Shown here in pieces: positions 54,004 through 62,826 of a stretch of 64,000 nucleotides of DNA. The stretch comes from Zhihengliuella sp. (GTDB lineage: Bacteria > Actinomycetota > Actinomycetes > Actinomycetales > Micrococcaceae): NCBI RefSeq assembly GCF_031178195.1, contig NZ_JAPSJL010000001.1, positions 513,275 through 577,274 of the forward strand. Reading direction: 5' to 3'. The notes under the pieces are model-generated. The model worked only from the letters and a program-made list of their open reading frames with translations. It made no database searches and was not told the DNA's origin. Position 1 is the stretch's first letter. The number at the start of each line of letters is the position of its first letter. Made by a program: the position numbers and the translations under genes.

Positions 54004-54025
54004 TAAAGGTGAACGGAGGGTTAAC
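54004..54025 (-). promoter_or_regulatory. PHO box upstream of pstS
   Basis: Two 11-bp direct repeat units GTTAACCCTCC and GTTCACCTTTA on the minus strand, matching the actinobacterial PhoP repeat (GTTCACC core). It should bind PhoP under phosphate starvation. Confidence 0.75.
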
Positions 54026-54099
54026 GGCGCTCGTAGCTTCGACTATTTGCGGCGAGCATCACACGGATTGAGGCAAGCATCACATGAAACACTGGTCCC

Positions 54100-55308
54100 A
54101 TGGAAGGGGATGCTCCGGCGCGCAACGGCGGCACGGCTCGAACGGCCAGCGCGCGACCGGGCGCCGCGAGGCCAGCGAGAGGGCGGACGGGCTCGGCCCT
54201 GCGCCGCGCCCGCGGGTTCGTCGCGAGCCGCAGCCGAGTCGGCGCCCTGCGTGTGAAATCCTCGCTGTGGAAGATCGTCCAGATTACGTTCTGCTCGGTC
54301 GCCGCCTACTGGGTGGCCGAGCAGCTGCTGGGGCACTCGGCCCCGCTGTTCGCAGCGACGAGCGCCATGATCGCGCTGGGCTTCGGCCACGGAACCCACC
54401 TGCGGCGCACCGTGGAGGTGGCCGCCGGGTGCACGCTCGGGATCCTCATCGGGGACCTGCTGCTCGCGCTGGTCGGGACGGGCGTGTGGCAGGCCGCCGC
54501 CGTCGTCGCGGTGTCCCTGATCGTCGCCCGGTTCCTGGACAGCGGCACCATCTTCAGCACCCAGCTGGGACTGCAGTCCCTGCTGGTGGTGCTCCTGCCG
54601 GCGCCGGAGGGCGGGGTGTTCACGCGCAGCATCGACGCGCTCGTCGGCGGCGCCATCGCGCTGCTCGTCGTGGTGCTGACGCCCCGCAACCCGCGACTGG
54701 AGCCGGCGGACCGATTGCGCGAGGTCATCGAGGACCTCGCCGGGGTCCTCCGCGAGAGCGCGACGGCGGTGCGCGGGCTCGACGCCACGATGGCCTGGCA
54801 CGCCCTGGTGCAGGCCCGGGCCACGCAGAAGACCATCGACGACCTCCCGACGATGCTCCGCGGCGCCAGCGAGATCGCCACCATGGCGCCGGCCTACCGC
54901 GGCCAGCGCGCCGAGCTGCGCCGGCTCAAGCGCGTGGCCGACCAGATCGACCTCGGCGTGCGCAGCTCCCGGGTGATCGCCCGCAGACTCGCGAGCGCCA
55001 TCACGCACGGCTCCGTCGACGAGCAGGACGCCGATGCCCTCTCCACCTACCTGGACTCGTTGGCGGATGCGATGCTCCACCTGCGCCGGTCGGTGACGGA
55101 GCCGACGGCGTCGGCGCGGACGGGCGCGGAGTACCTCGCCCGGCAGGAGCTGGCCGAGTGCGCGTCCCGGCTCGACCCGGCCGAGTTCGGCGTGACCGGG
55201 CTCGAGTGCCAGTCGCTGATCATGCTGCTGCGCCCGATGACGGTGGACCTCCTGGTCGGCGCCGGGGCGGAGCGGGAGGAGGCGGTCGGCTACCTGCCGA
55301 AGCTCTGA
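54100..55308 (+). CDS. FUSC/aromatic acid exporter family membrane protein
   Basis: 402 residues. A basic, Ala/Arg-rich N-terminus is followed by six hydrophobic helices (about 55-195), including YWVAEQLLGHSAPLFAATSA and GHGTHLRRTVEVAAGCTLGI, the FUSC/ArAE pattern. A helical cytoplasmic domain follows, with YRGQRAELRRLKRVADQIDL. Related proteins export aromatic acids or other organic anions; the substrate is unknown. It is divergent from pstS and is followed 50 bp later by radA. Confidence 0.75.
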   Translation: MEGDAPARNGGTARTASARPGAARPARGRTGSALRRARGFVASRSRVGALRVKSSLWKIVQITFCSVAAYWVAEQLLGHSAPLFAATSAMIALGFGHGTHLRRTVEVAAGCTLGILIGDLLLALVGTGVWQAAAVVAVSLIVARFLDSGTIFSTQLGLQSLLVVLLPAPEGGVFTRSIDALVGGAIALLVVVLTPRNPRLEPADRLREVIEDLAGVLRESATAVRGLDATMAWHALVQARATQKTIDDLPTMLRGASEIATMAPAYRGQRAELRRLKRVADQIDLGVRSSRVIARRLASAITHGSVDEQDADALSTYLDSLADAMLHLRRSVTEPTASARTGAEYLARQELAECASRLDPAEFGVTGLECQSLIMLLRPMTVDLLVGAGAEREEAVGYLPKL

Positions 55309-55344
55309 CGGCGGGCCCGGCACCATGCTGTCGGCGGGGGCCGA

Positions 55345-55350
55345 TAGAGT
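55345..55350 (+). promoter_or_regulatory. -10 box TAGAGT of radA (leaderless)
   Basis: TAGAGT ends 8 nt before GTG 55359. Confidence 0.45.
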
Positions 55351-55358
55351 CGGTGATC

Positions 55359-56738
55359 GTGCCAACCAAGTCGACAACACGCAGCAAGAGCCCGGGCTAC
55401 CGGTGCGCCGAGTGCGGGTGGACCACCGTGAAGTGGGCCGGCCGCTGCGGCGAGTGCCAGGCGTGGGGGACGGTTGCGGAGATCGGGCAGGTCTCGGCCC
55501 GCACCCAGGCCTCCAGTGTCAGCCAGCCCGCTCCCGTCATCACCGACGTGGACGCCAGCGCCGCGACGTACCGGCCCACCGGCGTCGGCGAGCTGGACCG
55601 CGTGCTCGGCGGCGGTCTGGTGCCCGGAGCGGTGATCCTGCTCGCGGGCGAGCCCGGCGTCGGCAAGTCCACGCTCCTCCTGGACGTCGCCGCGCGCACG
55701 GCGCGCAACGGGCAGACCGTCCTGTACGTCACGGGCGAGGAGTCGGCCGCGCAGGTGCGCCTCCGCGCGGACCGGATCGACGCCCTCGCCGAGACCCTGC
55801 ACCTCACCGCCGAGACGGACCTGGGCATGGCCCTGGGGCAGGTCGAGCGGATCGCCCCCGACCTGCTGATCGTCGACTCCGTGCAGACGCTCTCCTCGGC
55901 GGAGGTCGAGGGCAGCGCCGGCGGCGTCACGCAGGTGCGCGAGGTCGCGTCCTCGCTCATCAACGCCGCCAAGAAGCGGAACATGACCGCCATCCTCGTG
56001 GGCCACGTGACCAAGGAAGGCTCGATCGCCGGGCCCCGGCTGCTCGAGCACCTGGTGGACGTGGTCTGCCAGTTCGACGGCGAGCGCCACTCCCGGCTGC
56101 GCCTGATGCGGGCCGCCAAGAACCGGTACGGCCCCACGGACGAGGTCGGCTGCTTCGACCTGACCGAGACGGGCATCGAGGGCCTGGCCGATCCGAGCCG
56201 GCTCTTCGTCACGCCGACGAAGGACCCGGTGTCCGGTACGTGCATCACCGTGACGATCGAGGGGCGGCGGCCGCTGCTGGCCGAGGTGCAGGCCCTCGTC
56301 GCCCGCAGCGCCACCTCGCAGCCCCGGCGGGCGACCAGCGGGCTGGACTCCGCCCGCACCGCTATGATCCTCGCGGTGCTCGCCGCCCGGGCCAAGATGG
56401 ACCTGACGGGCATGGACACGTACGTGGCCACCGTCGGCGGCGTCCGGCTGGCCGAGCCCGCCGTCGATCTGGCGACCGCGCTGGCGATCGCCAGCGCCGT
56501 GCTGGAGCGGCCGCTGCCGCCGCAGCTCGTGGCGTACGGCGAGGTCGGCCTCGCCGGCGAGGTCCGGCAGGTCCCGGAGATCACCCGGCGCATCAACGAG
56601 GCCGAGCGGCTGGGGTTCCGCTACGCCGTCGTCCCCGCCAGCCCGAACGGGCCGGGCACGCTGCCCAACGGGTTCCGCGTCCGCGAGGTCGGCACGCTCA
56701 GCGAGGCCCTGGAGGCGGTCTTCCCGAATCTCGGGTGA
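55359..56738 (+). CDS. radA: DNA repair protein RadA
   Basis: 459 residues. The N-terminal zinc finger CAECGWTTVKWAGRCGEC (Cys16, 19, 30, 33), Walker A GEPGVGKST, the RadA motif KNRYG and a C-terminal Lon-like domain (RPLLAEVQALVA to ATALAIASAVLERPLP) are complete. RadA is a hexameric ATPase that promotes branch migration in recombination. The adjacency to disA is conserved in Gram-positives, and RadA modulates DisA in Bacillus. Confidence 0.96.
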   Translation: MPTKSTTRSKSPGYRCAECGWTTVKWAGRCGECQAWGTVAEIGQVSARTQASSVSQPAPVITDVDASAATYRPTGVGELDRVLGGGLVPGAVILLAGEPGVGKSTLLLDVAARTARNGQTVLYVTGEESAAQVRLRADRIDALAETLHLTAETDLGMALGQVERIAPDLLIVDSVQTLSSAEVEGSAGGVTQVREVASSLINAAKKRNMTAILVGHVTKEGSIAGPRLLEHLVDVVCQFDGERHSRLRLMRAAKNRYGPTDEVGCFDLTETGIEGLADPSRLFVTPTKDPVSGTCITVTIEGRRPLLAEVQALVARSATSQPRRATSGLDSARTAMILAVLAARAKMDLTGMDTYVATVGGVRLAEPAVDLATALAIASAVLERPLPPQLVAYGEVGLAGEVRQVPEITRRINEAERLGFRYAVVPASPNGPGTLPNGFRVREVGTLSEALEAVFPNLG

Positions 56739-56802
56739 CCGGCCGCGCGGCCGACGGCCGTCCCGCCTAGAATCGAGACGAGAACCGGCCGGAGGGGTTG
56801 CC

Positions 56803-57879
56803 ATGACGAAGAACACAGACGATGCGCTGCGCAGCACCCTCGCGCGCATCGCCCCAGGGACCCAGCTGCGCGACGGTCTCGAGCGGATCCTACGCGGCCG
56901 GACGGGGGCGCTGATCGTCCTGGGCTACGACAAGACCGTGGACGGCATCTGCTCCGGCGGCTTCGACATCGGCATCGAGTTCTCCCCCACCCGACTGCGC
57001 GAGCTGGCCAAGATGGACGGCGCGATCGTCTGCGACCGCAACGCGTCCACAATCATCCGTGCGGCCGTCCAGCTGGTGCCCGACCCCCGGATCCCCACGC
57101 AGGAGTCGGGCACGCGCCACCGCACGGCCGAGCGCGTCGCCATCCAGACCGGCGTCCCGGTGATCTCCGTCTCCCAGTCCATGCAGATCATCGCCATCTA
57201 CGTGGACGGCGTCCGGCACGTGCTCGAGGGCTCCGAGCCGATCCTGGCCCGCGCCAACCAGGCCCTGCAGACGCTCGAGCGGTACCGGGACCGACTGGAC
57301 CAGGTCACCCGCTCGCTCTCGGCCCTCGAGATCGAGGCCCTGGTCACCGTGCGGGACGTCGCCCTGGTGCTCCAGCGCCAGGAGATGGTCCGGCGGATCA
57401 CCGAGGAGATCTCGCAGTACGTCCTCGAGCTCGGCGTCGACGGCCGGCTGCTCTCCCTCCAGCTCGAGGAGCTCAACAGCGGCCTCGGCCCCGGCAGCGA
57501 CATGCTCCTGCGCGACTACTCGCGGGAGCATGTCGCCCAGGCGGACGTCGACGCGGCGCTCGCCCGGCTCCGCTCCTTCTCCTCGGCCGACATCATCGAC
57601 CTGACGCGCATCGCCACCGTGTTCGGCTACGGCACCTCCACGGACACGCTCGACACTCCGCTGCGGCCCAAGGGGTACCGGCTGCTGGCGGGGATCAAGG
57701 CGCTGCCCCGCTCGGTGGCGGCCCGGCTGGCGGAGAACTTCGACGACCTGCAGCAGCTCATGGCCGCCAATATCTCCGACCTCATGTCGGTCGACGGGAT
57801 CGGCGAACAGCGAGCCAAGAAGGTCCGCGAGGACCTCTCCCGGATCGCCGAGACGAGCCTGCTGGAGCGCTTCTCCTAG
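56803..57879 (+). CDS. disA: DNA integrity scanning protein, diadenylate cyclase
   Basis: 358 residues. Diadenylate cyclase motifs DGA (72-74) and GTRHRTAER (103-111), a helical linker, and a C-terminal helix-hairpin-helix domain (ISDLMSVDGIGEQRAKKVRE) that binds branched DNA. It makes c-di-AMP and links DNA state to signalling. GGAGGGG precedes the ATG, 64 bp after radA. Convergent with the next gene with a 2-nt gap. Confidence 0.97.
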   Translation: MTKNTDDALRSTLARIAPGTQLRDGLERILRGRTGALIVLGYDKTVDGICSGGFDIGIEFSPTRLRELAKMDGAIVCDRNASTIIRAAVQLVPDPRIPTQESGTRHRTAERVAIQTGVPVISVSQSMQIIAIYVDGVRHVLEGSEPILARANQALQTLERYRDRLDQVTRSLSALEIEALVTVRDVALVLQRQEMVRRITEEISQYVLELGVDGRLLSLQLEELNSGLGPGSDMLLRDYSREHVAQADVDAALARLRSFSSADIIDLTRIATVFGYGTSTDTLDTPLRPKGYRLLAGIKALPRSVAARLAENFDDLQQLMAANISDLMSVDGIGEQRAKKVREDLSRIAETSLLERFS

Positions 57880-57881
57880 CG

Positions 57882-58526
57882 TTACCGGAGCTCGAAGGAC
57901 GCGATCCCGCTCTCGCGGTCGCCCAGCTTGGCGGTGAATTTGTACGTCCCGGGGCGCGGCTTCGCGTTCACGGCCTGGCAGCCCGGCGCGCTGCGCACGC
58001 GCTCCCACGTGAAGCGAGCGGTCTCCGTCTGCCCCGGCTCCATCGTGATGCGCAGGTCCGAGGCCTCCGCCAGGCAGTCCTTGGTGGAGAAGATCCGGTC
58101 CTCGCCGCTGTTCACGACGAACTCCTGCTCGCCCGTGCCGACGTTCACGTCGCAGGCCGCGTCGCCGGTGTTCTCGATGGTCATGACCAGCACCGGGTTC
58201 GCCTCGGGCCCGTAGGACGGGGCGTCCGTGGAAGCCTGCACGACGACGTCGTCCGGCTGGCAGTCGCCGGCCGCCCCGCCACCGGACCCGCCGCCGTCCG
58301 GACCCGGGGCGCCCGAGGCGCTCGGGTCGGCGGGCGCCGAGGCCGCCGCCCCGCCGTCGGCCTGCGGCGACGGCGGGTCGGCGGGCCCGCGGACCATGCC
58401 GACCACGGCGCTGACGCCCCAGACCAGGAGGGCGAGCACCACCAGCAGGGCCACGAGCGCCACGAGCCGGCGGCGCCGGTACACGGCGGGGCTGGGTCGG
58501 CGCGGCGACGGTGCGGAGGATGCCAT
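57882..58526 (-). CDS. Membrane-anchored extracytoplasmic protein, unknown function
   Basis: 214 residues. A basic N-terminus (RRPSPAVYRRRRL), one transmembrane helix (about 22-46), a Gly/Pro/Ala-rich linker (about 50-85) and a small beta-rich extracytoplasmic domain with four cysteines (DCQPDDVVVQAS, AACDVNVG, STKDCLAE, APGCQAV) probably in two disulfides. Similar proteins lie next to disA in other actinobacteria; no role is known to me. -10 TAAGCT is at 58533-58538. Confidence 0.7.
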   Translation of the reverse strand: MASSAPSPRRPSPAVYRRRRLVALVALLVVLALLVWGVSAVVGMVRGPADPPSPQADGGAAASAPADPSASGAPGPDGGGSGGGAAGDCQPDDVVVQASTDAPSYGPEANPVLVMTIENTGDAACDVNVGTGEQEFVVNSGEDRIFSTKDCLAEASDLRITMEPGQTETARFTWERVRSAPGCQAVNAKPRPGTYKFTAKLGDRESGIASFELR

Positions 58527-58532
58527 GCGCCC

Positions 58533-58538
58533 AGCTTA
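58533..58538 (-). promoter_or_regulatory. -10 box TAAGCT (leaderless) of the anchored protein gene
   Basis: TAAGCT ends 6 nt before ATG 58526. Confidence 0.45.
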
Positions 58539-58646
58539 ACGCCCGCCCCGCCGCGCGGCCGGGAGGCACCGGCGGCGTGCTCCGGCACGGTTCGCCGGCG
58601 TCGTCCGCGGCTGCCGTTTCGACGGGCGTCGCTCCACCCCGTCGCC

Positions 58647-58652
58647 TACAGT
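58647..58652 (+). promoter_or_regulatory. -10 box TACAGT of mutY (leaderless)
   Basis: TACAGT ends 6 nt before GTG 58659. Confidence 0.5.
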
Positions 58653-58658
58653 GGACTG

Positions 58659-59600
58659 GTGCCCCGCCCGCCCGCCGTCGCCGACCCCGCCCGCCTCCCC
58701 GCGGACCTCCCGCGCCTCCACGCGGCGATCGCCGAGTGGTTCGCGGCCCACGGGCGCGACCTGCCGTGGCGCCGCCCCGACGCCGGCCCGTGGGGGGTCA
58801 TGGTCAGCGAGTACATGCTGCAGCAGACCCCGGTGGTCCGCGTCCTGCCGGTGTGGCACGAGTGGATGGAGCGCTGGCCGACGCCGGCGGACCTGGCCGC
58901 CGAGCCGTCCGGCGAGGCGCTGCGCGGCTGGGGCCGGCTCGGCTACCCGCGCCGGGCGCTGCGCCTGCACGCCGCGGCCCGCAGGATCGTCGAGGACCAC
59001 GACGGCGCGGTCCCGTCGTCGTACGAGGACCTCCGCTCCCTCCCCGGCGTCGGCGCCTACACGGCCGCCGCGATCTCCTGCTTCGCCTTCGGACGGCCGG
59101 AGACCGTGGTGGACACCAACATCCGCCGCGTCCACGCCCGCCTGTTCACGGGCAACGCCCTGCCCGAGCCCGCCTACACCGCCGCCGAGGCCCGTCTCGC
59201 CGAGGCGCTCATGCCGGACGCCGGGCACGACGGCGGCTCCCTCGCCAACGCGTGGAACGCGGGCGTCATGGAGCTCGGCGCGCTCGTGTGCACGGCCCGG
59301 GCTCCCCGCTGCGACGCCTGCCCGGTGCGGGACGCGTGCGCCTGGCTGCGCGCGGGGCAGCCGGCCCCGCACTACACGCCCAAGGGCCAGCCGTGGGCGG
59401 GCACCGACCGGCAGGTCCGCGGGGCGTTCATGGCCGCACTCCGCGACGCCGACGCCCCGGTGGCGCGGGAGGACCTGTTGGGCGCCGCCGTCGTCCTGGC
59501 GACCGGGGCGCAGGCCGAGCAGCTGGAGCGCTGCCTCGGCTCGCTCCTGGCGGACGGCCTGGCCCACGAGGGCCGGCAGGGGATCGCGCTCCCCCACTGA
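58659..59600 (+). CDS. mutY: A/G-specific adenine glycosylase
   Basis: 313 residues. Catalytic Glu in VSEYMLQQTPVVRVLPVW, helix-hairpin-helix LPGVGAYTAAAI with catalytic Asp in VVDTNIRRVHARLF, and the [4Fe-4S] ligands C-x6-C-x2-C-x5-C (CTARAPRCDACPVRDAC). It removes adenine opposite 8-oxoguanine. The C-terminal part after the cluster is short (about 85 residues), so the NUDIX-like 8-oxoG recognition domain is reduced, as in other actinobacterial MutY. GTG 58659 is supported by the -10 box. Confidence 0.93.
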   Translation: MPRPPAVADPARLPADLPRLHAAIAEWFAAHGRDLPWRRPDAGPWGVMVSEYMLQQTPVVRVLPVWHEWMERWPTPADLAAEPSGEALRGWGRLGYPRRALRLHAAARRIVEDHDGAVPSSYEDLRSLPGVGAYTAAAISCFAFGRPETVVDTNIRRVHARLFTGNALPEPAYTAAEARLAEALMPDAGHDGGSLANAWNAGVMELGALVCTARAPRCDACPVRDACAWLRAGQPAPHYTPKGQPWAGTDRQVRGAFMAALRDADAPVAREDLLGAAVVLATGAQAEQLERCLGSLLADGLAHEGRQGIALPH

Positions 59601-59792
59601 CCCGCCGCCGGCGGCGGACGGTGACCCGCGGACCGTGCCAGCGGGCCGTGACCGGCGGGCCGGCGGCCTCGTAACAAACCCACCGGGACGGAACCCGCGG
59701 CCCCGGCGGGCCGCCCCGGGTGCGAGAATCTCCCTCCGGCACGACCGGCGTCGACAGCGACGGCGGCACAGGCGGAAAGGAATGCTCGGAAC

Positions 59793-61238
59793 ATGAGCAG
59801 CACACAGGACAGGACGCTGTCCAAGTCCCTCGGGAACATCGACGCACTCGCGCTCGGCTTCGGCGCCATGATCGGCTTCGGCTGGGTGGTGCTCACGGGC
59901 GGCTGGCTGGAGAGCGCGGGCACCCTCGGCGCGGCCCTCGCCATGGCGGTGGGCGGCGGCATCATGGCCGTCGTCGGGCTGACCTACGCGGAGCTCACGG
60001 GCTCCATGCCCAAGGCTGGCGGCGAGCACAACTTCATCCTCCGCGCGCTCGGCCCGCGCCCGTCCTTCATCGGCTCCTGGGCGATCACCGGCGGCTACGT
60101 CACCATCGTGGCGTTCGAGGCCGTCGCGCTCCCCCGCACGGTGGAGTACATCGTGCCGGGCATGAGCCAGATCCCCCTGTGGACGGTCGCGGGCTTCGAG
60201 GTGAACCTGACCTGGGCGCTGGTGGGCGTCGCCGCCGCGATCCTGCTGACGTGGATCAATATCCGCGGCGTCAAGCAGGCCGGCGTGGTCCAGACGTTCA
60301 CCGTCCTGTTCCTGCTGGCCATCGGCGCGCTACTGCTCCTCGGCTCCTTCACCGGCGGCGAGGCGCAGAACATGCAGCCGCTGTTCACCGGCGGCATGGC
60401 CGGCTTCTTCGCGGTGCTCGTGGCCGTGCCGTTCCTCTTCATCGGCTTCGACGTCATCCCGCAGTCCGCCGAGGAGGTCAACATCCCGGCCCGGAAGATC
60501 GGCTCGCTGGTGGTCCTCGCCGTCGTGCTGGCCACCGCCTGGTACGTCATGGTGGTCCTGACGACGTCGACGGCGATGCCCGCCGGCGAGATCGCCGCCG
60601 CGGACATCGCCACCGCCGACGCCTTCGGCGCTCTGTTCGGGTCCGAGCTGATGTCCAAGGTCCTCATCGCGGGCGGCATCGCCGGCATCCTGACGTCCTG
60701 GAACTCGCTGCTGCTCGGGGCCTCCCGCCTGATCTACTCGCTGGCGCGCAGCGGCATGCTGCCGGAGTGGTTCGCGGACCTGCACCCGAAGTACCGCACC
60801 CCGCACAAGGCGCTGATGTTCATCGGGGGCATCTCCATGCTCGCCCCGTTCTTCGGGGCCGAGATGCTCGGCTGGCTCGTCGACTCCGGGGCCCCGAGCA
60901 TCATCGTGGCCTACTTCCTGGTCTCCGTGACGTTCCTGGTGCTGCGCCGCCGCGAGCCGGCCATGGACCGGCCCCTGCGCGTCGGCGGCGCGGGCCGCGG
61001 CGGCGAGGTCATCGGCTGGGCCTCCGTGGTCCTGACGGCCGCTCTCTTCAGCCTCTACATGCCGGGCATGCCGGCATCGCTGAGCTGGGAGCCGTGGCTC
61101 ATCTTCGCCGTGTGGTGGGCCCTGGGTGCCGTGTTCTTCCTCCGCGTCCCGGCGGGCATCCCCGCCGGCGAGGACGCCGAGGAGAAGGTCCTCGCCGCCG
61201 TCCGGGCCCGGGCGACCGCCGGCTCGGCCACGCGCTGA
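59793..61238 (+). CDS. APC-superfamily amino acid permease
   Basis: 481 residues, about 12 helices. The first helix has the APC motif GFGAMIGFGWVVLTGGWLES, followed by YAELTGSMPKAGGEHNFI and FLFIGFDVIPQSAEEVNIPA in helix 6, close to the amino acid/amine-proton symporters. The substrate is not defined. AAAGGA upstream of ATG 59793; the 192-bp gap behind mutY has no other gene. Confidence 0.85.
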   Translation: MSSTQDRTLSKSLGNIDALALGFGAMIGFGWVVLTGGWLESAGTLGAALAMAVGGGIMAVVGLTYAELTGSMPKAGGEHNFILRALGPRPSFIGSWAITGGYVTIVAFEAVALPRTVEYIVPGMSQIPLWTVAGFEVNLTWALVGVAAAILLTWINIRGVKQAGVVQTFTVLFLLAIGALLLLGSFTGGEAQNMQPLFTGGMAGFFAVLVAVPFLFIGFDVIPQSAEEVNIPARKIGSLVVLAVVLATAWYVMVVLTTSTAMPAGEIAAADIATADAFGALFGSELMSKVLIAGGIAGILTSWNSLLLGASRLIYSLARSGMLPEWFADLHPKYRTPHKALMFIGGISMLAPFFGAEMLGWLVDSGAPSIIVAYFLVSVTFLVLRRREPAMDRPLRVGGAGRGGEVIGWASVVLTAALFSLYMPGMPASLSWEPWLIFAVWWALGAVFFLRVPAGIPAGEDAEEKVLAAVRARATAGSATR

Positions 61239-61257
61239 CCTGCGGCGCGCCGTCCGG

Positions 61258-61294
61258 CCGAGGGCGTAATGTGACGCGCCGAACGCGCCCTCGG
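61258..61294 (+). terminator. Inverted repeat after the APC permease
   Basis: CCGAGGGCG/CGCCCTCGG (61258-61266 and 61286-61294), 19-nt loop. The right arm abuts the next promoter, so it could also be an operator. Confidence 0.4.
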
Positions 61295-61296
61295 CC

Positions 61297-61302
61297 GATA
61301 CT
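61297..61302 (+). promoter_or_regulatory. -10 box GATACT of the gene at 61309 (leaderless)
   Basis: GATACT ends 6 nt before ATG 61309. Confidence 0.45.
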
Positions 61303-61308
61303 GGACAG

Positions 61309-61854
61309 ATGAGTACTGGCCCGAACGTGCTCTCCTTCAAGGAGACGGTGGTCCGGCGCCGGACGACCCGGCGGGTGGGGTTGTTCCGGCGCCTCAAAGC
61401 CGTGGAGCTGACGCAGTCCATCTGGAACATCCAGGTGGACGGACGGCTCCTGCAGGCATGGATCCGCGACTGGTCCGGAACGCTCGACATGCCGGCGGAG
61501 ATGGCGGACCTGCGCTCGACCTTCCCGGCGGCCGGGCTGCTGCGGATCGACGACCTGCTCGGGGCCGGCGACGGGCCGCCGTCGCAGCCCCTGGGCCTGC
61601 TGTTCTGCCCCATCTGCCGCAGCGAGGCGTGCGGCTACCTCGCGTGCGACCTGCAGATCGGCGAGCGCGTCACCTGGAGCGGGTTCCGCTGGCAGGACAC
61701 CGTGGACGGCCGGCCGCGCGTCACACCGGTCGCCGGCGCGGAGACGCTCGTGTTCGACACCGAGACGTACCGCCGCACGCTGCTGGAGCTGCGCGAGACC
61801 ATCGCCCCGATCGTCGGCCACGCCGCCGAGGCCGAGGAGCGCGCGTCCCACTGA
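61309..61854 (+). CDS. Conserved protein of unknown function
   Basis: 181 residues, soluble. A basic start (VRRRTTRRVGLFRRLK), then VELTQSIWNIQVDGRLLQAW and a two-cysteine motif LLFCPICRSEACGYLAC that could bind zinc or an iron-sulfur cluster, followed by VTWSGFRWQDTVDG. I do not recognise the family. It is transcribed alone. Confidence 0.65.
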   Translation: MSTGPNVLSFKETVVRRRTTRRVGLFRRLKAVELTQSIWNIQVDGRLLQAWIRDWSGTLDMPAEMADLRSTFPAAGLLRIDDLLGAGDGPPSQPLGLLFCPICRSEACGYLACDLQIGERVTWSGFRWQDTVDGRPRVTPVAGAETLVFDTETYRRTLLELRETIAPIVGHAAEAEERASH

Positions 61855-61925
61855 CCCGGACGCGGTCTGCCGGCTCGACTGGCCCGTTCGTCCGTTCGAC
61901 CGGTCCAGCCCGGCTCCCCGGCTCG

Positions 61926-62336
61926 CTACCCCAGGAGGCGGGCCCTGAGCTCCTTGATGCGCGCATGGATGTCGTCGCGGACGAGCTCCATCCGCTCACG
62001 CCCCTCGATGCCGCGCAGGCTGGGCTCGTCCGTCTCCCAGCGCTCGATGGCCACGCCGTCCACGGGGTCGACCTGCGCCTCGCCGCCGAGCACCACGACG
62101 AGCCCGGCGCGCCGCATCGCGTCCTCGGTCAGGGGCTTGGGCTTCTCGTCGCGGATATCGACGCCGAGGTCGAGCAGCACCTCGGCGGACAGGGGATTGA
62201 TCGCACTCCCCGGCTGGGTGCCGGCCGACTCGACGACGACGGCGTCCCCCGCCTCGAGCCGCATCAGCCCGGCGGCCATCTGGGACTTGCCACCGTTCTT
62301 GGAGCAGACGAACAGAACGGCCGGCTCCCCGCTCAT
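61926..62336 (-). CDS. arsC: Arsenate reductase of the low-molecular-weight phosphatase type
   Basis: 136 residues. The phosphate-loop cysteine is in FVCSKNGGKSQMAA (Cys11, with Lys17 in place of the usual Arg), then ESAGTQPGSAINPLSAEVL. This CxNGGKS form is that of actinobacterial arsenate reductases that use mycothiol and mycoredoxin (Corynebacterium ArsC1'). It reduces arsenate to arsenite. The ATG overlaps the arsR stop (ATGA). No arsenite exporter is seen; it may lie beyond the right edge. Confidence 0.85.
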   Translation of the reverse strand: MSGEPAVLFVCSKNGGKSQMAAGLMRLEAGDAVVVESAGTQPGSAINPLSAEVLLDLGVDIRDEKPKPLTEDAMRRAGLVVVLGGEAQVDPVDGVAIERWETDEPSLRGIEGRERMELVRDDIHARIKELRARLLG

Positions 62337-62719
62337 CGGGCGCTCCCCAGCGGGCCGGTGAGCCTCGCCGCCACGTCCGCGAGCGCCTCCGGGACCACGG
62401 AGTAGTACGCCCAGACACCGCGCTTCTCGCGGGTGAGGAAGCCGGCGTCGACCAGGATCCTCAGGTGGTGGGAGACCGTGGGCTGGCCGAGCCCCAGGGG
62501 CTCGGTCAGATCGCAGACGCAGGCCTCGGCGTCCTCGCCGGCGGCCACGAGGGACAGCAGCCGGAGCCGGTTGGGGTCGGCGAGGGCCTTGAAGCGCGCC
62601 GCCAGCGTTGCGGCGGCCTCGGCGTCGAGCGGCGGGCGGGAGGCCGGGGGCGAGCAGCACTCGCCGGCCTCCAGCCCCGCTGCCGCAGCGGGGGCGGAGG
62701 GGGACATCGTCTCGGTCAC
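62333..62719 (-). CDS. arsR: ArsR-family arsenic-responsive repressor
   Basis: 128 residues from GTG 62719. Winged-helix core: FKALADPNRLRLLSLVAAGE, CVCDLTEPLG, LGQPTVSHHLRILVDAGFLT. Cys21-Cys22 near the N-terminus together with Cys67/Cys69 resemble the arsenite site of Corynebacterium ArsR (two adjacent Cys plus one in the ACVCDL helix). AGAGGA lies before the GTG. It represses arsRC and probably the divergent flavoprotein gene. Confidence 0.87.
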   Translation of the reverse strand: MTETMSPSAPAAAAGLEAGECCSPPASRPPLDAEAAATLAARFKALADPNRLRLLSLVAAGEDAEACVCDLTEPLGLGQPTVSHHLRILVDAGFLTREKRGVWAYYSVVPEALADVAARLTGPLGSAR

Positions 62720-62735
62720 GGTCGTTCCTCTCAGA

Positions 62736-62753
62736 TATTGACAACCGTCGATA
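62736..62753. promoter_or_regulatory. ArsR-like operator TATTGAC-AACC-GTCGATA
   Basis: 7-4-7 inverted repeat with one mismatch, 17 bp upstream of the arsR GTG. Confidence 0.5.
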
Positions 62754-62773
62754 CCTCTCACCATACTCGTCGC

Positions 62774-62789
62774 ATCGACGTACGTCGAT
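62774..62789. promoter_or_regulatory. Perfect palindrome ATCGACGTACGTCGAT, second ArsR-like operator
   Basis: A 16-bp perfect palindrome in the divergent region, sharing GTCGAT half-sites with the repeat at 62736-62753. The two sites would let one repressor control both transcripts. Confidence 0.6.
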
Positions 62790-62826
62790 ACCCGCAGACC
62801 GCCTTCGCCACCCCAGAGGAGACTCC

